Below, piece after piece: positions 1-8,538 of a stretch of DNA of 58,416 nucleotides. Origin of the DNA: an uncultured SAR86 cluster bacterium (GTDB taxonomy: Bacteria > Pseudomonadota > Gammaproteobacteria > Magnimaribacterales > AG-339-G14); contig CABYXE010000003.1 in assembly GCA_902522825.1 (NCBI GenBank), forward strand, positions 66,212 to 124,627, given 5' to 3'. The position numbers were made by a program, and so were the translations under genes. Positions within the stretch are counted from its first letter, which is position 1. The number at the start of each line of letters is the position of its first letter. A model generated the notes under the pieces. That model had not been told where the DNA came from and ran no database searches. It was given only the letters and a program-made list of their open reading frames with translations.

Positions 1-1
1 T

Positions 2-394
2 GATATAAGAATTGTTGAGAACAAACTAAGCAAAAATATTAACATCTCTGGAGAGAGGATGGTCAAAATTTCAAATGATGGTAAAGACTCAATAACTGAG
101 TTTAAAATTTTAGAAAAAGGTAAATTTTTTACTAAATTATCATGTAATTTGATCACTGGAAGAACTCATCAAATTAGAGTTCATACTTCATCAAAGTCAT
201 TTCCAATAGTTGGAGATCTAAAATATGGAGATAAAGATAAAGATAAAAATTTTTTAAATAGCGATTTAAAAAGAATGTATTTGCATTCTAAATCATTAGA
301 AATGAAAGATTTAAGTTTAAAGATTTCCTGTGAAGAACCAAAAGAATTTAAAAAAATGATAAAAGTTAGTGAATCTGAATCATTTTTATCCTAG
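2..394 (+). CDS. rluC: 23S rRNA pseudouridine synthase RluC, C-terminal part
   Basis: This is the 3' end of an RluC/RluD-type pseudouridine synthase; the frame is open to the left edge, so the start lies outside the window. The remaining 130 residues hold the family motif GRTHQIRVH followed by PIVGDLKYGD and a late MYLHSKSLE segment, which match the C-terminal half of the catalytic domain. The catalytic Asp and S4 domain would lie upstream and are not seen. It is called RluC rather than RluD because of the GD after KYG, the LHS-type ending, and its position next to rpmF, the usual context of rluC in gammaproteobacteria. RluC modifies 23S rRNA. The gap to rpmF is only 18 nt, where yceD would usually sit. 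Confidence 0.85.
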   Translation, partial: DIRIVENKLSKNINISGERMVKISNDGKDSITEFKILEKGKFFTKLSCNLITGRTHQIRVHTSSKSFPIVGDLKYGDKDKDKNFLNSDLKRMYLHSKSLEMKDLSLKISCEEPKEFKKMIKVSESESFLS

Positions 395-412
395 AATCCA
401 CATCTAAATATT

Positions 413-619
413 ATGGCTGTACAAAAAAGTAAAGTATCAAGATCAAGAAGAGGGGCAAGACGATCTCATAATGCCCTAAAATCTCCTGCTCTTTCTACAG
501 ATCAAACAACAGGGGAAAGACATCTTCGTCATCACATGACTGAAGACGGTTTCTATAAAGGAAAAAAAGTTATGGAAATCAAAATAAAAGAGAAAGATAC
601 AGAAACACCTTCAGAGTAA
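413..619 (+). CDS. rpmF: 50S ribosomal protein L32
   Basis: This 68-residue protein starts [19 protein letters not shown] and continues with the L32 hallmarks ALS-T---TGE-HLRHH and [10 protein letters not shown]32 is a component of the large ribosomal subunit. The protein has a Lys/Glu-rich tail of about 14 residues ([12 protein letters not shown]) beyond the usual end. There are no zinc-binding Cys pairs, so it is the C-minus form. The stop is one base before the GTG of fabG, so the two are very probably cotranscribed. In most relatives plsX, fabH and fabD lie between these two genes; here they are absent. Confidence 0.96.
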   Translation: MAVQKSKVSRSRRGARRSHNALKSPALSTDQTTGERHLRHHMTEDGFYKGKKVMEIKIKEKDTETPSE

Positions 620-620
620 A

Positions 621-1355
621 GTGTCACTAAAAAAAGTCTTAGTCACAGGATCTTCTAGAGGAATAGGTAATTCTATTCTTGAGATCTTTTTTTCAAAAGA
701 ATTTATACCTATTGGAACTGCCACTTCAAATATTGGTGTAGAAAAAATAAAACAAAACTTTATAGATAACAATGTTCAAGGTTTTGCATATGAACTTAAC
801 CTTGATGATAAAAATTCTATTGATAATTTCTTTGCTGCAATTAAAGATGATGATCTAAATCCTGATATTTTGATAAATAATGCTGGTATTGCTAGAGATA
901 ATTTAATGTTGAGGATGTCAGAAGAAGATTGGTCAGAAGTAATAAATGTTCACTTAACTGGGCAGTTCAAATTAATGAAAAATTTTTTAAGGGGTATGCT
1001 TAAAAACAAATGGGGAAGAATTATAAATATTTCTTCTGCAGCAGCTGCTTTAGGAAACAAAGGACAGTCAAATTATGTGGCAGCAAAGGCTGGTATTGAG
1101 GCAATGTCTAAAACTTTGGCTAGAGAAGTTGGAAGTAAAAATATTACTGTAAATTGCGTTGCTCCAGGTTTTATTGAAACAGATATGCTTAAGGACTTAG
1201 ATAAGGATTATTTAAAAATGATAACTGGAGAAATTCCTTTGCAAAGGTTTGGAAAAACAGAAGAAATTGCAAGTTTAGTAAAATTTCTTTCTTCTGATGA
1301 GGCGAATTATATAACTGGACAAACGGTACATATAAATGGTGGTCTATTTATGTAA
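621..1355 (+). CDS. fabG: 3-oxoacyl-ACP reductase FabG
   Basis: NADPH-dependent reduction of 3-oxoacyl-ACP in type II fatty acid synthesis, cytoplasmic. The 244-residue SDR has the cofactor motif TGSSRGIG (9-16), NNAG (86-89), and the catalytic residues Ser139, Tyr152 and Lys156 in a GNKGQSNYVAAKAG context typical of true FabG. The C-terminal TGQTVHINGGLFM also fits FabG. The start is GTG at 621, one base after the rpmF stop; no upstream in-frame ATG is available. Because acpP and fabF follow, assignment to FabG rather than to a generic SDR is secure. Confidence 0.95.
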   Translation: MSLKKVLVTGSSRGIGNSILEIFFSKEFIPIGTATSNIGVEKIKQNFIDNNVQGFAYELNLDDKNSIDNFFAAIKDDDLNPDILINNAGIARDNLMLRMSEEDWSEVINVHLTGQFKLMKNFLRGMLKNKWGRIINISSAAAALGNKGQSNYVAAKAGIEAMSKTLAREVGSKNITVNCVAPGFIETDMLKDLDKDYLKMITGEIPLQRFGKTEEIASLVKFLSSDEANYITGQTVHINGGLFM

Positions 1356-1390
1356 ATTACATTCTAGAAAGATTTTTTTCTAGTTTCGTA

Positions 1391-1416
1391 TATAATTGCA
1401 CAGATTTAATGGAGAG
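1391..1416 (+). promoter_or_regulatory. candidate acpP promoter (-10) and Shine-Dalgarno
   Basis: The 66-nt gap between fabG and acpP holds a perfect TATAAT (1391-1396) and a GGAGAG ribosome binding site (1411-1416) 5 nt before the ATG. No convincing -35 hexamer is seen 16-18 nt upstream. A small AT-rich inverted repeat, CTAGAAA/TTTCTAG (1364-1370, 1377-1383), precedes it. A separate promoter for the abundant acyl carrier protein would be expected; that it is used is inference. Confidence 0.5.
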
Positions 1417-1421
1417 TTCAT

Positions 1422-1655
1422 ATGAGTAGCACTGAAGATAGAGTAAAAAGAATAGTATGCGAACAACTCGGAGTTGGCGAAGAAGAAGTTACTAATAGCG
1501 CATCATTTATTGATGATCTAGGTGCTGATTCTTTAGATACAGTTGAGCTTGTCATGGCTTTCGAAGAAGAATTCGAAATAGAAATCCCTGATGAAGAAGC
1601 TGAAAAAATTTCTACTGTTCAAGATGCAGTAGAATATATTGATTCCGCATCTTAA
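1422..1655 (+). CDS. acpP: acyl carrier protein
   Basis: A 77-residue acidic helical protein with the phosphopantetheine attachment motif [10 protein letters not shown]; Ser37 is the attachment site. It carries the growing acyl chain for FabG, FabF and other synthase enzymes. The length and the [16 protein letters not shown] segment are standard. The ATG has a clear GGAGAG site 5 nt upstream, stronger than most genes here, which fits high expression. fabF starts 7 nt downstream. Confidence 0.97.
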   Translation: MSSTEDRVKRIVCEQLGVGEEEVTNSASFIDDLGADSLDTVELVMAFEEEFEIEIPDEEAEKISTVQDAVEYIDSAS

Positions 1656-1662
1656 AACTTAA

Positions 1663-2901
1663 ATGGATCAAAAAAGGCGGGTAGTCGTTACTGGCCTGGG
1701 ACTTATTAGTCCTTTAGGAAATACCGTTGATTCTTCATGGAAAGAAGCCATCGAGGGTAAAAGCGGTGCAGAACTTATTTCTAAATTTGATACAGAAAAT
1801 TTTCTTACAAAGTTCGGGGCTACAGTTAAGAATTTTAAAGATTTAAACTGTATTGATCCCAAAGAGGCAAGAAGAACAGATTTATTTATTCAATATGGAA
1901 CCGCTGCAGCAATAGAGGCAATAGAAGATTCAGGTTTCATGGATTTCTATGAATCAAAAAGAATTGGAGTTTCTGTTAGTTCTGGGATTGGAGGACTTGA
2001 AACAATCGAAGAAAATGCCATCATTTTAAAAGAGCGAGGACCTAGAAAGATTTCTCCTTTTTTTGTGCCAGGATCAATCATTAATATGGCCTCAGGAAAT
2101 ATAGCCATTAAATACGGATTCAATGGCCCCAACTTATCAATGGTTTCTGCTTGTTCTTCAGCAGGACATAGTATTGGATACTCGGCTCGAAGTATTTCAT
2201 ACGGAGATGCAGATGTAATGATTGCAGGTGGAGCAGAAGCAGCAATGTCGCCTCTTGGTATGGCAGGATTTAATGCAGCAAAAGCTTTATCTACACGAAA
2301 TGATTCTCCTAAAGAAGCAAGTCGCCCTTGGGATAAAGAAAGAGATGGATTTGTGTTAGGAGAAGGAGCAGGAGTTTTGATTTTAGAAGAACTTGAATCT
2401 GCTAAAAAAAGATCTGCAAAAATTTATGCAGAAGTAACTGGATTTGGAATGAGTGATGATGCCTTTCATATTACAGCACCAGCAGAAGACGGAATAGGAG
2501 CAAAATTAGCAATGAAAAATGCTCTTGCAGATAGCAAAATAGATCAATCTGAAATTGATCATATAAATGCTCATGGTACTTCTACGCCTTTGGGAGATAT
2601 TGTTGAATCCATAGCCATAAGGGAAGTTTTTAAAGATAATGCAGATTCAATTCTGGTGAGTTCAACAAAATCAATGACAGGACATCTTCTTGGAGCTGCT
2701 GGAGCTATAGAATCTATATTCAGTATTTATGCAATTAATAATAATCTCGTACCTCCTACAATTAATTTAAATAATCCTGATAACGAAGCTAAATTAAATC
2801 TTGTAGCTAATACTTCAAAAGAAAAAGATATCAAATCCGTTATGAATAATACATTTGGTTTTGGTGGTACCAACGTATCACTTATTTTTAGTGAATTTTA
2901 A
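1663..2901 (+). CDS. fabF: 3-oxoacyl-ACP synthase II (KASII) FabF
   Basis: Condensing enzyme that elongates acyl-ACP with malonyl-ACP. The 412-residue thiolase-fold protein has the catalytic triad Cys164 (VSACSSAG), His304 (NAHGTSTPLGD) and His341 (TKSMTGHLLGAAG), plus Lys336, all one residue off the E. coli numbering. The ending NNTFGFGGTNVSL is diagnostic. It is directly followed by mltG; pabC, which commonly lies between them, is missing. Spacing to acpP is 7 nt, so they are one transcript. Confidence 0.97.
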   Translation: MDQKRRVVVTGLGLISPLGNTVDSSWKEAIEGKSGAELISKFDTENFLTKFGATVKNFKDLNCIDPKEARRTDLFIQYGTAAAIEAIEDSGFMDFYESKRIGVSVSSGIGGLETIEENAIILKERGPRKISPFFVPGSIINMASGNIAIKYGFNGPNLSMVSACSSAGHSIGYSARSISYGDADVMIAGGAEAAMSPLGMAGFNAAKALSTRNDSPKEASRPWDKERDGFVLGEGAGVLILEELESAKKRSAKIYAEVTGFGMSDDAFHITAPAEDGIGAKLAMKNALADSKIDQSEIDHINAHGTSTPLGDIVESIAIREVFKDNADSILVSSTKSMTGHLLGAAGAIESIFSIYAINNNLVPPTINLNNPDNEAKLNLVANTSKEKDIKSVMNNTFGFGGTNVSLIFSEF

Positions 2902-2905
2902 ATAA

Positions 2906-3835
2906 GTGCGATTATTAGCTCTTCTTTCTCTTTTTTCTTTTTTTCTTTTCTTTTTTTCCTTTTCATTACTTACTAAAAATTTAGATTTTAAAGAAAATTA
3001 TATTTATACAATTGAAGAAGGAGAGTCTCTTGAATCAATTAAAGCAAATTTTAAGGATCTTGATATTAATTTTCCATTTATCATAGATTTATATTTTTAT
3101 ATCTCAGGAGCAGATAAATCGCTTAGGAAGGGCGAATATCTTTTAACTAAAGATTCTGACTTATTTTCAATTTCTAGAAGATTAGCAAAAGGAAAAGTTT
3201 TTTATCGATCATTTTATATTCCTGAAGGTTCAGTAGTTTCTGATTTTCTTACGAATAAAGAGCAAAATTCATTTTGTAATTTTAAAGGTATAAAAGAATG
3301 TCAATTAGAAGGAATGTTTCACCCAAATACTTATTTTTATGAAACCGGAGAAAATTTAAATAATATTTTAAATGAATCCTTTAATGCTCAATTAGCTTTT
3401 GCTGCAGACCAATTCGAAAGGCTAAACGATAAAAAATTCATAAAAAGTTATTATGACTTAATCACAGTAGCTTCTATTTTAGAAAAAGAGTCTTGTGCTA
3501 ATGAAAGAAGCTTAATTTCTGGTGTTATATATAATAGACTCAATAGAAGAATGAAGTTACAAATAGATTCTACGGTTATATACGGCATTAAAAATTTTAA
3601 TGGTAATCTTACAAGAAAGGATCTTAAAACTAATACGCCTTTTAATTCTTATATAAATTTTGGATTACCTCCAAAACCAATTTCAATGCCCTCTAAATTG
3701 TCATTAATTGCAGCAGCCAATCCTAAGAAAAGTGAATATCTTTATTTCGTTAGCAATGGTAAATGTTCTCATAAATTTTCAGTAAATTACTCCGACCATC
3801 TTGAGGCCATAAAAAAATATCAATTAAATAAATAA
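2906..3835 (+). CDS. mltG: endolytic murein transglycosylase MltG
   Basis: Inner-membrane lytic transglycosylase (YceG/MltG family) that cuts nascent glycan strands. The N-terminal 22 residues form one strongly hydrophobic, Phe/Leu-rich membrane anchor; then comes a LysM-like region (residues 35-110), then the YceG domain with LEGMFHPNTYFY and the catalytic segment ASILEKE (Glu193), followed by RSLISGVIYNRL and LQIDSTVIYGI. The start is GTG at 2906, 4 nt after the fabF stop. The stop overlaps the tmk ATG by one base (TAATG). The protein is slightly short (309 aa against about 340). Confidence 0.93.
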   Translation: MRLLALLSLFSFFLFFFSFSLLTKNLDFKENYIYTIEEGESLESIKANFKDLDINFPFIIDLYFYISGADKSLRKGEYLLTKDSDLFSISRRLAKGKVFYRSFYIPEGSVVSDFLTNKEQNSFCNFKGIKECQLEGMFHPNTYFYETGENLNNILNESFNAQLAFAADQFERLNDKKFIKSYYDLITVASILEKESCANERSLISGVIYNRLNRRMKLQIDSTVIYGIKNFNGNLTRKDLKTNTPFNSYINFGLPPKPISMPSKLSLIAAANPKKSEYLYFVSNGKCSHKFSVNYSDHLEAIKKYQLNK

Positions 3836-4449
3836 TGTTTATATCTTTTGAAGGAATAGAAGGTTCAGGAAAGTCATCTTTGATTAAAAATTTAAAAAAT
3901 TATTATAAAAATCATGCTCTAGATGTTTTTTTTACTAAGGAACCTGGAGGGACAGAACTGGGAGAAAAAATTAGAGAAATATTATTGGACCCAACATCTG
4001 AGATCGATCCTTCATCTGAACTGTTTCTTCTTATGGCGGATAGAATTCATCACGTTAAAAATAAAATAAATCCTAATTTGAATGAAAATAAAATTGTATT
4101 TTGTGATAGATATATTGATTCAACTATTGCTTATCAAGGCGGTGGGAGAGATTTGGATGATAAAGACATTGAGGGAATGATTAAAATGTTGAAATTACCT
4201 ATCCCAGATTTAACCATTTTATTAGATGTACCGGTTGAAATGGGATTGATGAGAGCAAAGGAAAGAAGTGAACTGGATAGATTTGAAAAGGAAGATATAG
4301 ATTTTCACAAAAAAATTAGACAATCTTATTTAAATCTACAAAAAAAATATCCAGATAGGATTATTATTTTTAATGCATCAATGAATGAAAATGATGTATT
4401 TGAAGAAGTTCTTAATTATATAAAAAGTAAGATTGATGATCGAGATTAA
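3835..4449 (+). CDS. tmk: thymidylate kinase
   Basis: Phosphorylates dTMP to dTDP. This 204-residue P-loop kinase has GIEGSGKSS (7-15), the DRY motif (91-93) followed by STIAYQGGGR, and the LID-type RAKERSELDRFE segment. The Arg-rich LID with a P-loop Gly-Ser is the bacterial arrangement. Its ATG overlaps the mltG stop, and its last 17 nt overlap the start of holB, giving the conserved order mltG-tmk-holB. Confidence 0.96.
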   Translation: MFISFEGIEGSGKSSLIKNLKNYYKNHALDVFFTKEPGGTELGEKIREILLDPTSEIDPSSELFLLMADRIHHVKNKINPNLNENKIVFCDRYIDSTIAYQGGGRDLDDKDIEGMIKMLKLPIPDLTILLDVPVEMGLMRAKERSELDRFEKEDIDFHKKIRQSYLNLQKKYPDRIIIFNASMNENDVFEEVLNYIKSKIDDRD

Positions 4450-5413
4450 ATATCCTTGGTTGAGCCGATACGTTGATCGTTTCAATATTAACAAGTTGGC
4501 TCATTCTCAACTATTTTCTGGAAAATCAGGAATTGGAAAATTTTACTTTGCTAAAGAAATTTCCAAATCAATTTTATGTACCAAATCATCAAACTTATTT
4601 GAATATTGCAATGAATGTTCATCTTGCAAATCTTTTGATTCGGGCTTTCATCCAGACTTCAAATTAATTCAATTAGAAAGCGATAGTAAAGTTATTAAAA
4701 TTTCTCAATTACGTGGCGGATCAAAAGAAAGTGACTCCGAAGGAATAATTAATTTTTCTAATGAGACGCCATTGCTTAGTAAATCTAAGATTATTGTCAT
4801 TAATTCATCTGATAAAATGAATGCAGAGTCTCAAAATTTTTTGTTAAAGACTTTGGAAGAGCCTTCTAAAAAAACTTATATTTTTTTAATATCCTCTAAA
4901 CCCTATTCTCTAAAACCAACTCTGTTGAGTAGGCTAAATCATATGGAAATTAACTTCCCCAAAAAAAACGAAATTTTAGCTTGGCTTCAGAAATCTAATA
5001 TGGAATTAGATAGCCAAGAATTAAATTTTCTTGATGATTTGAACTTAATTGATATAAATCCAGATGAGTTGATTAAAGCAAGAAGTGAAAGGAACGAATT
5101 TTCAACTGATCTTATGCAATGCCATTCTCCCAAACAATTAGAAAAAATAGCATCTAAATGGGATGATTCATTTCTTTCAACAAAATTAAATTGGCTATCA
5201 AAAATAATTTTTTATTCAATCTGTAAAAAATTAAATGATAGAGAAGTTCAAAGTTATTATTTTAACGAAAATATTTCTTACTTAGCTAAAACAAAAGACT
5301 TAGTTGAGCTATTTAAATTATCTAATGAGTTAAATATTTTTATTAAAGAATTAGCAGGCGGAATTAATTTGAATAATAAAATACAAATTAAGGCTCTACT
5401 TTCATCATATTAA
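4433..5413 (+). CDS. holB: DNA polymerase III subunit delta'
   Basis: Clamp-loader subunit, AAA+ fold. The four zinc-finger cysteines Cys49, Cys59, Cys62 and Cys65 match the E. coli delta' pattern, followed by HPDF. The P-loop region (SGKSGIGKF, 29-37) keeps the glycines but lacks the final Ser/Thr, as expected for a subunit that does not hydrolyse ATP. FLLKTLEEPSKKTYIFLISS is the conserved helix/strand around sensor 1. Two consecutive ATG codons (4433, 4436) are possible starts, both inside tmk. In relatives pilZ and tatD follow; here tatD is at 19.2-20.0 kb and no pilZ is seen. Confidence 0.92.
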   Translation: MMIEIKYPWLSRYVDRFNINKLAHSQLFSGKSGIGKFYFAKEISKSILCTKSSNLFEYCNECSSCKSFDSGFHPDFKLIQLESDSKVIKISQLRGGSKESDSEGIINFSNETPLLSKSKIIVINSSDKMNAESQNFLLKTLEEPSKKTYIFLISSKPYSLKPTLLSRLNHMEINFPKKNEILAWLQKSNMELDSQELNFLDDLNLIDINPDELIKARSERNEFSTDLMQCHSPKQLEKIASKWDDSFLSTKLNWLSKIIFYSICKKLNDREVQSYYFNENISYLAKTKDLVELFKLSNELNIFIKELAGGINLNNKIQIKALLSSY

Positions 5414-5457
5414 AAAAATCTCATATGTTTCTTATATATTTAAATTAAAATAGCATT

Positions 5458-6567
5458 ATGAACAAATTAAAGCTTAGCCTAATTTCACTTTTATTTTCTT
5501 TTTTGTCTTTTAATATTTTTGGAGAGAAACAATATAATTTAGAGGTATTTGTTGATGGATTAGATCATCCATGGAGTCTTGTCGAATTATCTAGTGGAGA
5601 ATTTTTATTAACCGAATTACCAGGAAATCTAAAGCTAATTTCACAAGATGGATCGAGCATTAAAGAAATAGCTAATGTTCCAGAAGTTCTATTTAGAGGT
5701 CAAGGAGGTCTCTCTGATATTGTTTTACATCCAAATTATAAAGATAACGGATGGATTTATTATTCATATTCAGCTTATATTGATGATCAAAAAGAACTAA
5801 ATACTTTATTTGTGGATAGAGCAAAAATTGAAGATTTTGAATTAGTTTCTATCGAAAATATTTTTATAGCGAAAGCAAATAGAAAGGCACCAGCTCATTT
5901 TGGAGCAAAACTTTTTTTTCTTGAAGATGGAACTTTAATGATTACAAGCGGAGATGGTTTTGATTATAGAGAGTCTGCTCAATTTCTGAATAATCATTTT
6001 GGAAAAGTTTTAAGAATTAACGATGATGGATCAATACCTTCAAATAATCCTTTTTTAAATATTCCCGGAGCTTTGCCTGAAATCTGGAGTTATGGAATAA
6101 GAAACCCTCAAGGAATTTTTCAAGATAAGAATGGTCTAATCTATGAGAATGAACATGGGCCAAGAGGAGGCGACGAATTAAATATACTTAGACCAGGTGT
6201 TAATTATGGATGGCCCGCCATAACTCATGGAATAGATTACTCAGGGGCACTAATATCGCCTTTTAAAGAAATGGAGGGAATGGAACAGCCATTATATTAT
6301 TGGACGCCTTCTATAGCTCCATCTGGAATGACTATTTATGAAAAAGATTTATTTCCTGAATGGAAAGATAAAATTATGATCTCTAATTTAGTATACAAGG
6401 ATGTAAGAATTTTAGCTTTAAATGAAAAAAAAGAAGTTATAAAAGAAGAAATCTTGTTTAAAGAAATTGGAAAAAGAATAAGAAATATTATTACCCTTTC
6501 TAATGGAGAATTAATGTTGATTACTGATAAAAAAAATGCTCAGTTGATAAAAGTAAAAAAAATATGA
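5458..6567 (+). CDS. PQQ-dependent aldose sugar dehydrogenase family, secreted
   Basis: A 369-residue soluble beta-propeller of the GSDH/YliI family that oxidises sugars in the periplasm with PQQ. A signal peptide (residues 1 to about 22, ending NIFGEK) precedes the family motifs DHPWSLVEL, the APAHFGAKL segment (the conserved His of the active site), TSGDGFD, and PEIWSYGIRNPQG with ENEHGPRGGDELN. The C-terminal NGELMLITD repeat closes the propeller. No PQQ synthesis genes are in the window, so cofactor supply is unknown. The next gene overlaps its stop by 4 nt (ATGA). Confidence 0.88.
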   Translation: MNKLKLSLISLLFSFLSFNIFGEKQYNLEVFVDGLDHPWSLVELSSGEFLLTELPGNLKLISQDGSSIKEIANVPEVLFRGQGGLSDIVLHPNYKDNGWIYYSYSAYIDDQKELNTLFVDRAKIEDFELVSIENIFIAKANRKAPAHFGAKLFFLEDGTLMITSGDGFDYRESAQFLNNHFGKVLRINDDGSIPSNNPFLNIPGALPEIWSYGIRNPQGIFQDKNGLIYENEHGPRGGDELNILRPGVNYGWPAITHGIDYSGALISPFKEMEGMEQPLYYWTPSIAPSGMTIYEKDLFPEWKDKIMISNLVYKDVRILALNEKKEVIKEEILFKEIGKRIRNIITLSNGELMLITDKKNAQLIKVKKI

Positions 6568-7013
6568 TGGGATTTATTAGAGTCACTTCGTTATTGCTGT
6601 TTGCTGCAATAATTACTTCTTTTTTAAGTGTCCCTATAACAACTGCAAGTTATACCATTTGGCTTTCTAGTATTGATATGCCAACAACTCTAAATTTATT
6701 TATAGCAAGCCTGATTCATGATTGGTTTAATTTAGGCATTACTCTTTTTTTACTTTTTTTATTAGGATTTTTGCTAGCATTTTTAATAACTTTTGTAATC
6801 CGTAGATATTTTTCGATTCAATTAATATCTGAGCCTGTTTCATATGCAATAGCTGGATCAGTATGCGTTGCCTTAATTTTGGTTTTTACAGTAGCACTTT
6901 TATTTGAAACACAAGTAATAGCTGGAAACAGAACCTCTTTAGGGACTATTCTGCATATTTTTGCAGGTTACATAGGAGGTTATTTTTTTGGTTATTTTTT
7001 AAATAAAATGTAA
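6564..7013 (+). CDS. small multi-pass membrane protein, unknown function
   Basis: 149 residues with about four hydrophobic segments (roughly 5-25, 50-78, 92-112 and 128-147) and few charged residues. I do not recognise a family. The start is ATGATG; the first ATG overlaps the stop of the sugar dehydrogenase, so the two genes are translationally coupled. Conserved-looking features are a SLIHDWFN stretch between the first two segments and a Gly-rich HIFAGYIGGYFFGYF end. A partner role for the dehydrogenase is possible from position only. Confidence 0.75.
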   Translation: MMGFIRVTSLLLFAAIITSFLSVPITTASYTIWLSSIDMPTTLNLFIASLIHDWFNLGITLFLLFLLGFLLAFLITFVIRRYFSIQLISEPVSYAIAGSVCVALILVFTVALLFETQVIAGNRTSLGTILHIFAGYIGGYFFGYFLNKM

Positions 7014-7025
7014 TAAAATAGATTT

Positions 7026-7598
7026 ATGAGTAAGGTAGCAAAATTTAGAGAAATGAAAAATGGAGTCGCGGAAGACTATATTCCTATTGCTGAGGCCGCA
7101 ATGGAACATGCGGTCAATCTGCCAGAAAGAATAATTCAACATTTAGACATGTTAAAGGGCGATCATGGAGGCTTTGCGGTTGATAGATATACTCATTGCC
7201 TTCAAACAGCTACCAGAGCATATAGAGATGGAAGAGACGAAGAATATATTGTATGTGCTCTTCTTCATGATATTGGAGATATTTTAGCTCCTGCAAATCA
7301 TGCAGATTTTGCTGCTACGTTATTGGAGCCGTATATTTCAGACAAAAACTTTTGGATATTAAAACATCATGGAATTTTTCAAGGTTATTACTTTTTTCAT
7401 TTTTTAGGTCTCGACAGACATATGAGAGATAAGTACAAAGATAGCGAGCACTGGAAAGATTGTGTAGAGTTTTGCGCAAGGTACGACCAAAATTCTTTTG
7501 ATCCAGAATACGATACTTTACCTATAGAAACATTTTTACCTATGTTAAAAAACGTTTTGTCTCAAACTAAAAAATCAATTTATAAGTCAGATAGTTAA
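7026..7598 (+). CDS. HD-domain protein, possible diiron oxygenase (MIOX/PhnZ-like)
   Basis: A 190-residue single HD domain. The metal-ligand series H57, H81-D82, H92, H115, D154 follows the H-HD-H-H-D order. The H57 to HD spacing (24) and the H92-H115 spacing (23) resemble PhnZ and myo-inositol oxygenase more than phosphohydrolases. The motif ALLHDIGD and the later FQGYYFFHFLG and ARYDQNSFDP are typical of a widespread uncharacterised proteobacterial group. The substrate is unknown. The stop codon overlaps the stop of the convergent SDR gene. Confidence 0.8.
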   Translation: MSKVAKFREMKNGVAEDYIPIAEAAMEHAVNLPERIIQHLDMLKGDHGGFAVDRYTHCLQTATRAYRDGRDEEYIVCALLHDIGDILAPANHADFAATLLEPYISDKNFWILKHHGIFQGYYFFHFLGLDRHMRDKYKDSEHWKDCVEFCARYDQNSFDPEYDTLPIETFLPMLKNVLSQTKKSIYKSDS

Positions 7599-8497
7599 AT
7601 AGGCTCTCCTTTTTTCTCTACCTCTTCATCGTGTATCTTTTTTGCATCTATTAAATCTGGCATAACTCTATTCAGTTTTTCTAAATCCCAAACAGTATCA
7701 CTCTTAAAAGACTTAATTACTGCAGGTTGTTGCATTATTCCAACATTACCCTGAGAGATATGAAATATTTGATTTGTTATTTCATTTGCTTCATCAGAAC
7801 TTAACCAGGCAATAACTGGAGCAATTTGTTGAGGACCCTGTTTCCAGTCATTTTCGTCTACATCTCTACCTGCAGCTTTCATCAAATCAATGGTCAATCT
7901 TGTAGCCGCACCTGGAGAGATGGTATTTACTGTGCATTTATATTTAGCCATTTCCATTGATAGCGATCTAGAAAACCCAGCAATTCCTGCTTTAGCAGCT
8001 CCATAATTAGTTTGACCAAAATTTCCAATTAATCCCGATACAGAAGACATATTTATAACTCTGCAATTCAATCGATTAGTTTCTCTGATATAGCAGACAA
8101 ATGGCTTCGTACAATTAAAGTGACCTTTGAGATGGACTGCCATTATTATATCCCAGTCAGATTCTTCCATATTAAATAAAGTTTTATCTCTCAAAATGCC
8201 CGCATTATTTATTAATATATCTACTGCGCCGAACTCAGATAATGCTGAATTGAATATATTTTGACCACCTTCAAATGAATCAACGCTATCATAATTTGCT
8301 AATGCTTTTCCTCCAAGATTAGTAATTTCTGATACAACTTCATCAGCAATTTTATCTTCACCACTCCCATCTGGATTTGCTCCAAGGTCATTTACTAAAA
8401 TTTTCACACCTTGTTTTGCTAAAAATAAGGCTGTTTCTTTGCCAATTCCTCTTCCAGCACCCGTGATTATTGCAACTTTATCCTTTAAAATAGTCAT
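7595..8497 (-). CDS. SDR family oxidoreductase, MFE-2/HSD17B4 type
   Basis: A 300-residue NAD(P)-dependent dehydrogenase with GAGRGIG (13-19), NNAG, and an SxxxG-FGQTNYGAAKAG active site containing the catalytic Tyr and Lys. The long loop after the first strand (NDLGANPDGSGEDK) and the C-terminal extension (about 50 residues ending EKKGEPI) are those of the (3R)-hydroxyacyl-CoA dehydrogenase part of multifunctional enzyme 2. A role in beta-oxidation of branched or steroid-like acyl-CoA is therefore likely, though not proven. A GGGGAG ribosome site precedes the ATG. It is divergent from the transporter gene at 8539. Confidence 0.86.
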   Translation of the reverse strand: MTILKDKVAIITGAGRGIGKETALFLAKQGVKILVNDLGANPDGSGEDKIADEVVSEITNLGGKALANYDSVDSFEGGQNIFNSALSEFGAVDILINNAGILRDKTLFNMEESDWDIIMAVHLKGHFNCTKPFVCYIRETNRLNCRVINMSSVSGLIGNFGQTNYGAAKAGIAGFSRSLSMEMAKYKCTVNTISPGAATRLTIDLMKAAGRDVDENDWKQGPQQIAPVIAWLSSDEANEITNQIFHISQGNVGIMQQPAVIKSFKSDTVWDLEKLNRVMPDLIDAKKIHDEEVEKKGEPI

Positions 8498-8516
8498 ACT
8501 TTCTCCCCATTTTATT

Positions 8517-8533
8517 TAATATTATTAATATTA
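8517..8533. promoter_or_regulatory. 17-bp palindrome in a divergent promoter region
   Basis: TAATATTA-T-TAATATTA is a perfect inverted repeat with 8-bp arms and a single central base. It fills the middle of the 41-bp gap between the divergent SDR (8497, minus) and the GPH transporter (8539, plus). It could be an operator for both genes. In such AT-rich DNA chance palindromes are common, so confidence is low. Confidence 0.3.
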
Positions 8534-8538
8534 GCTTA

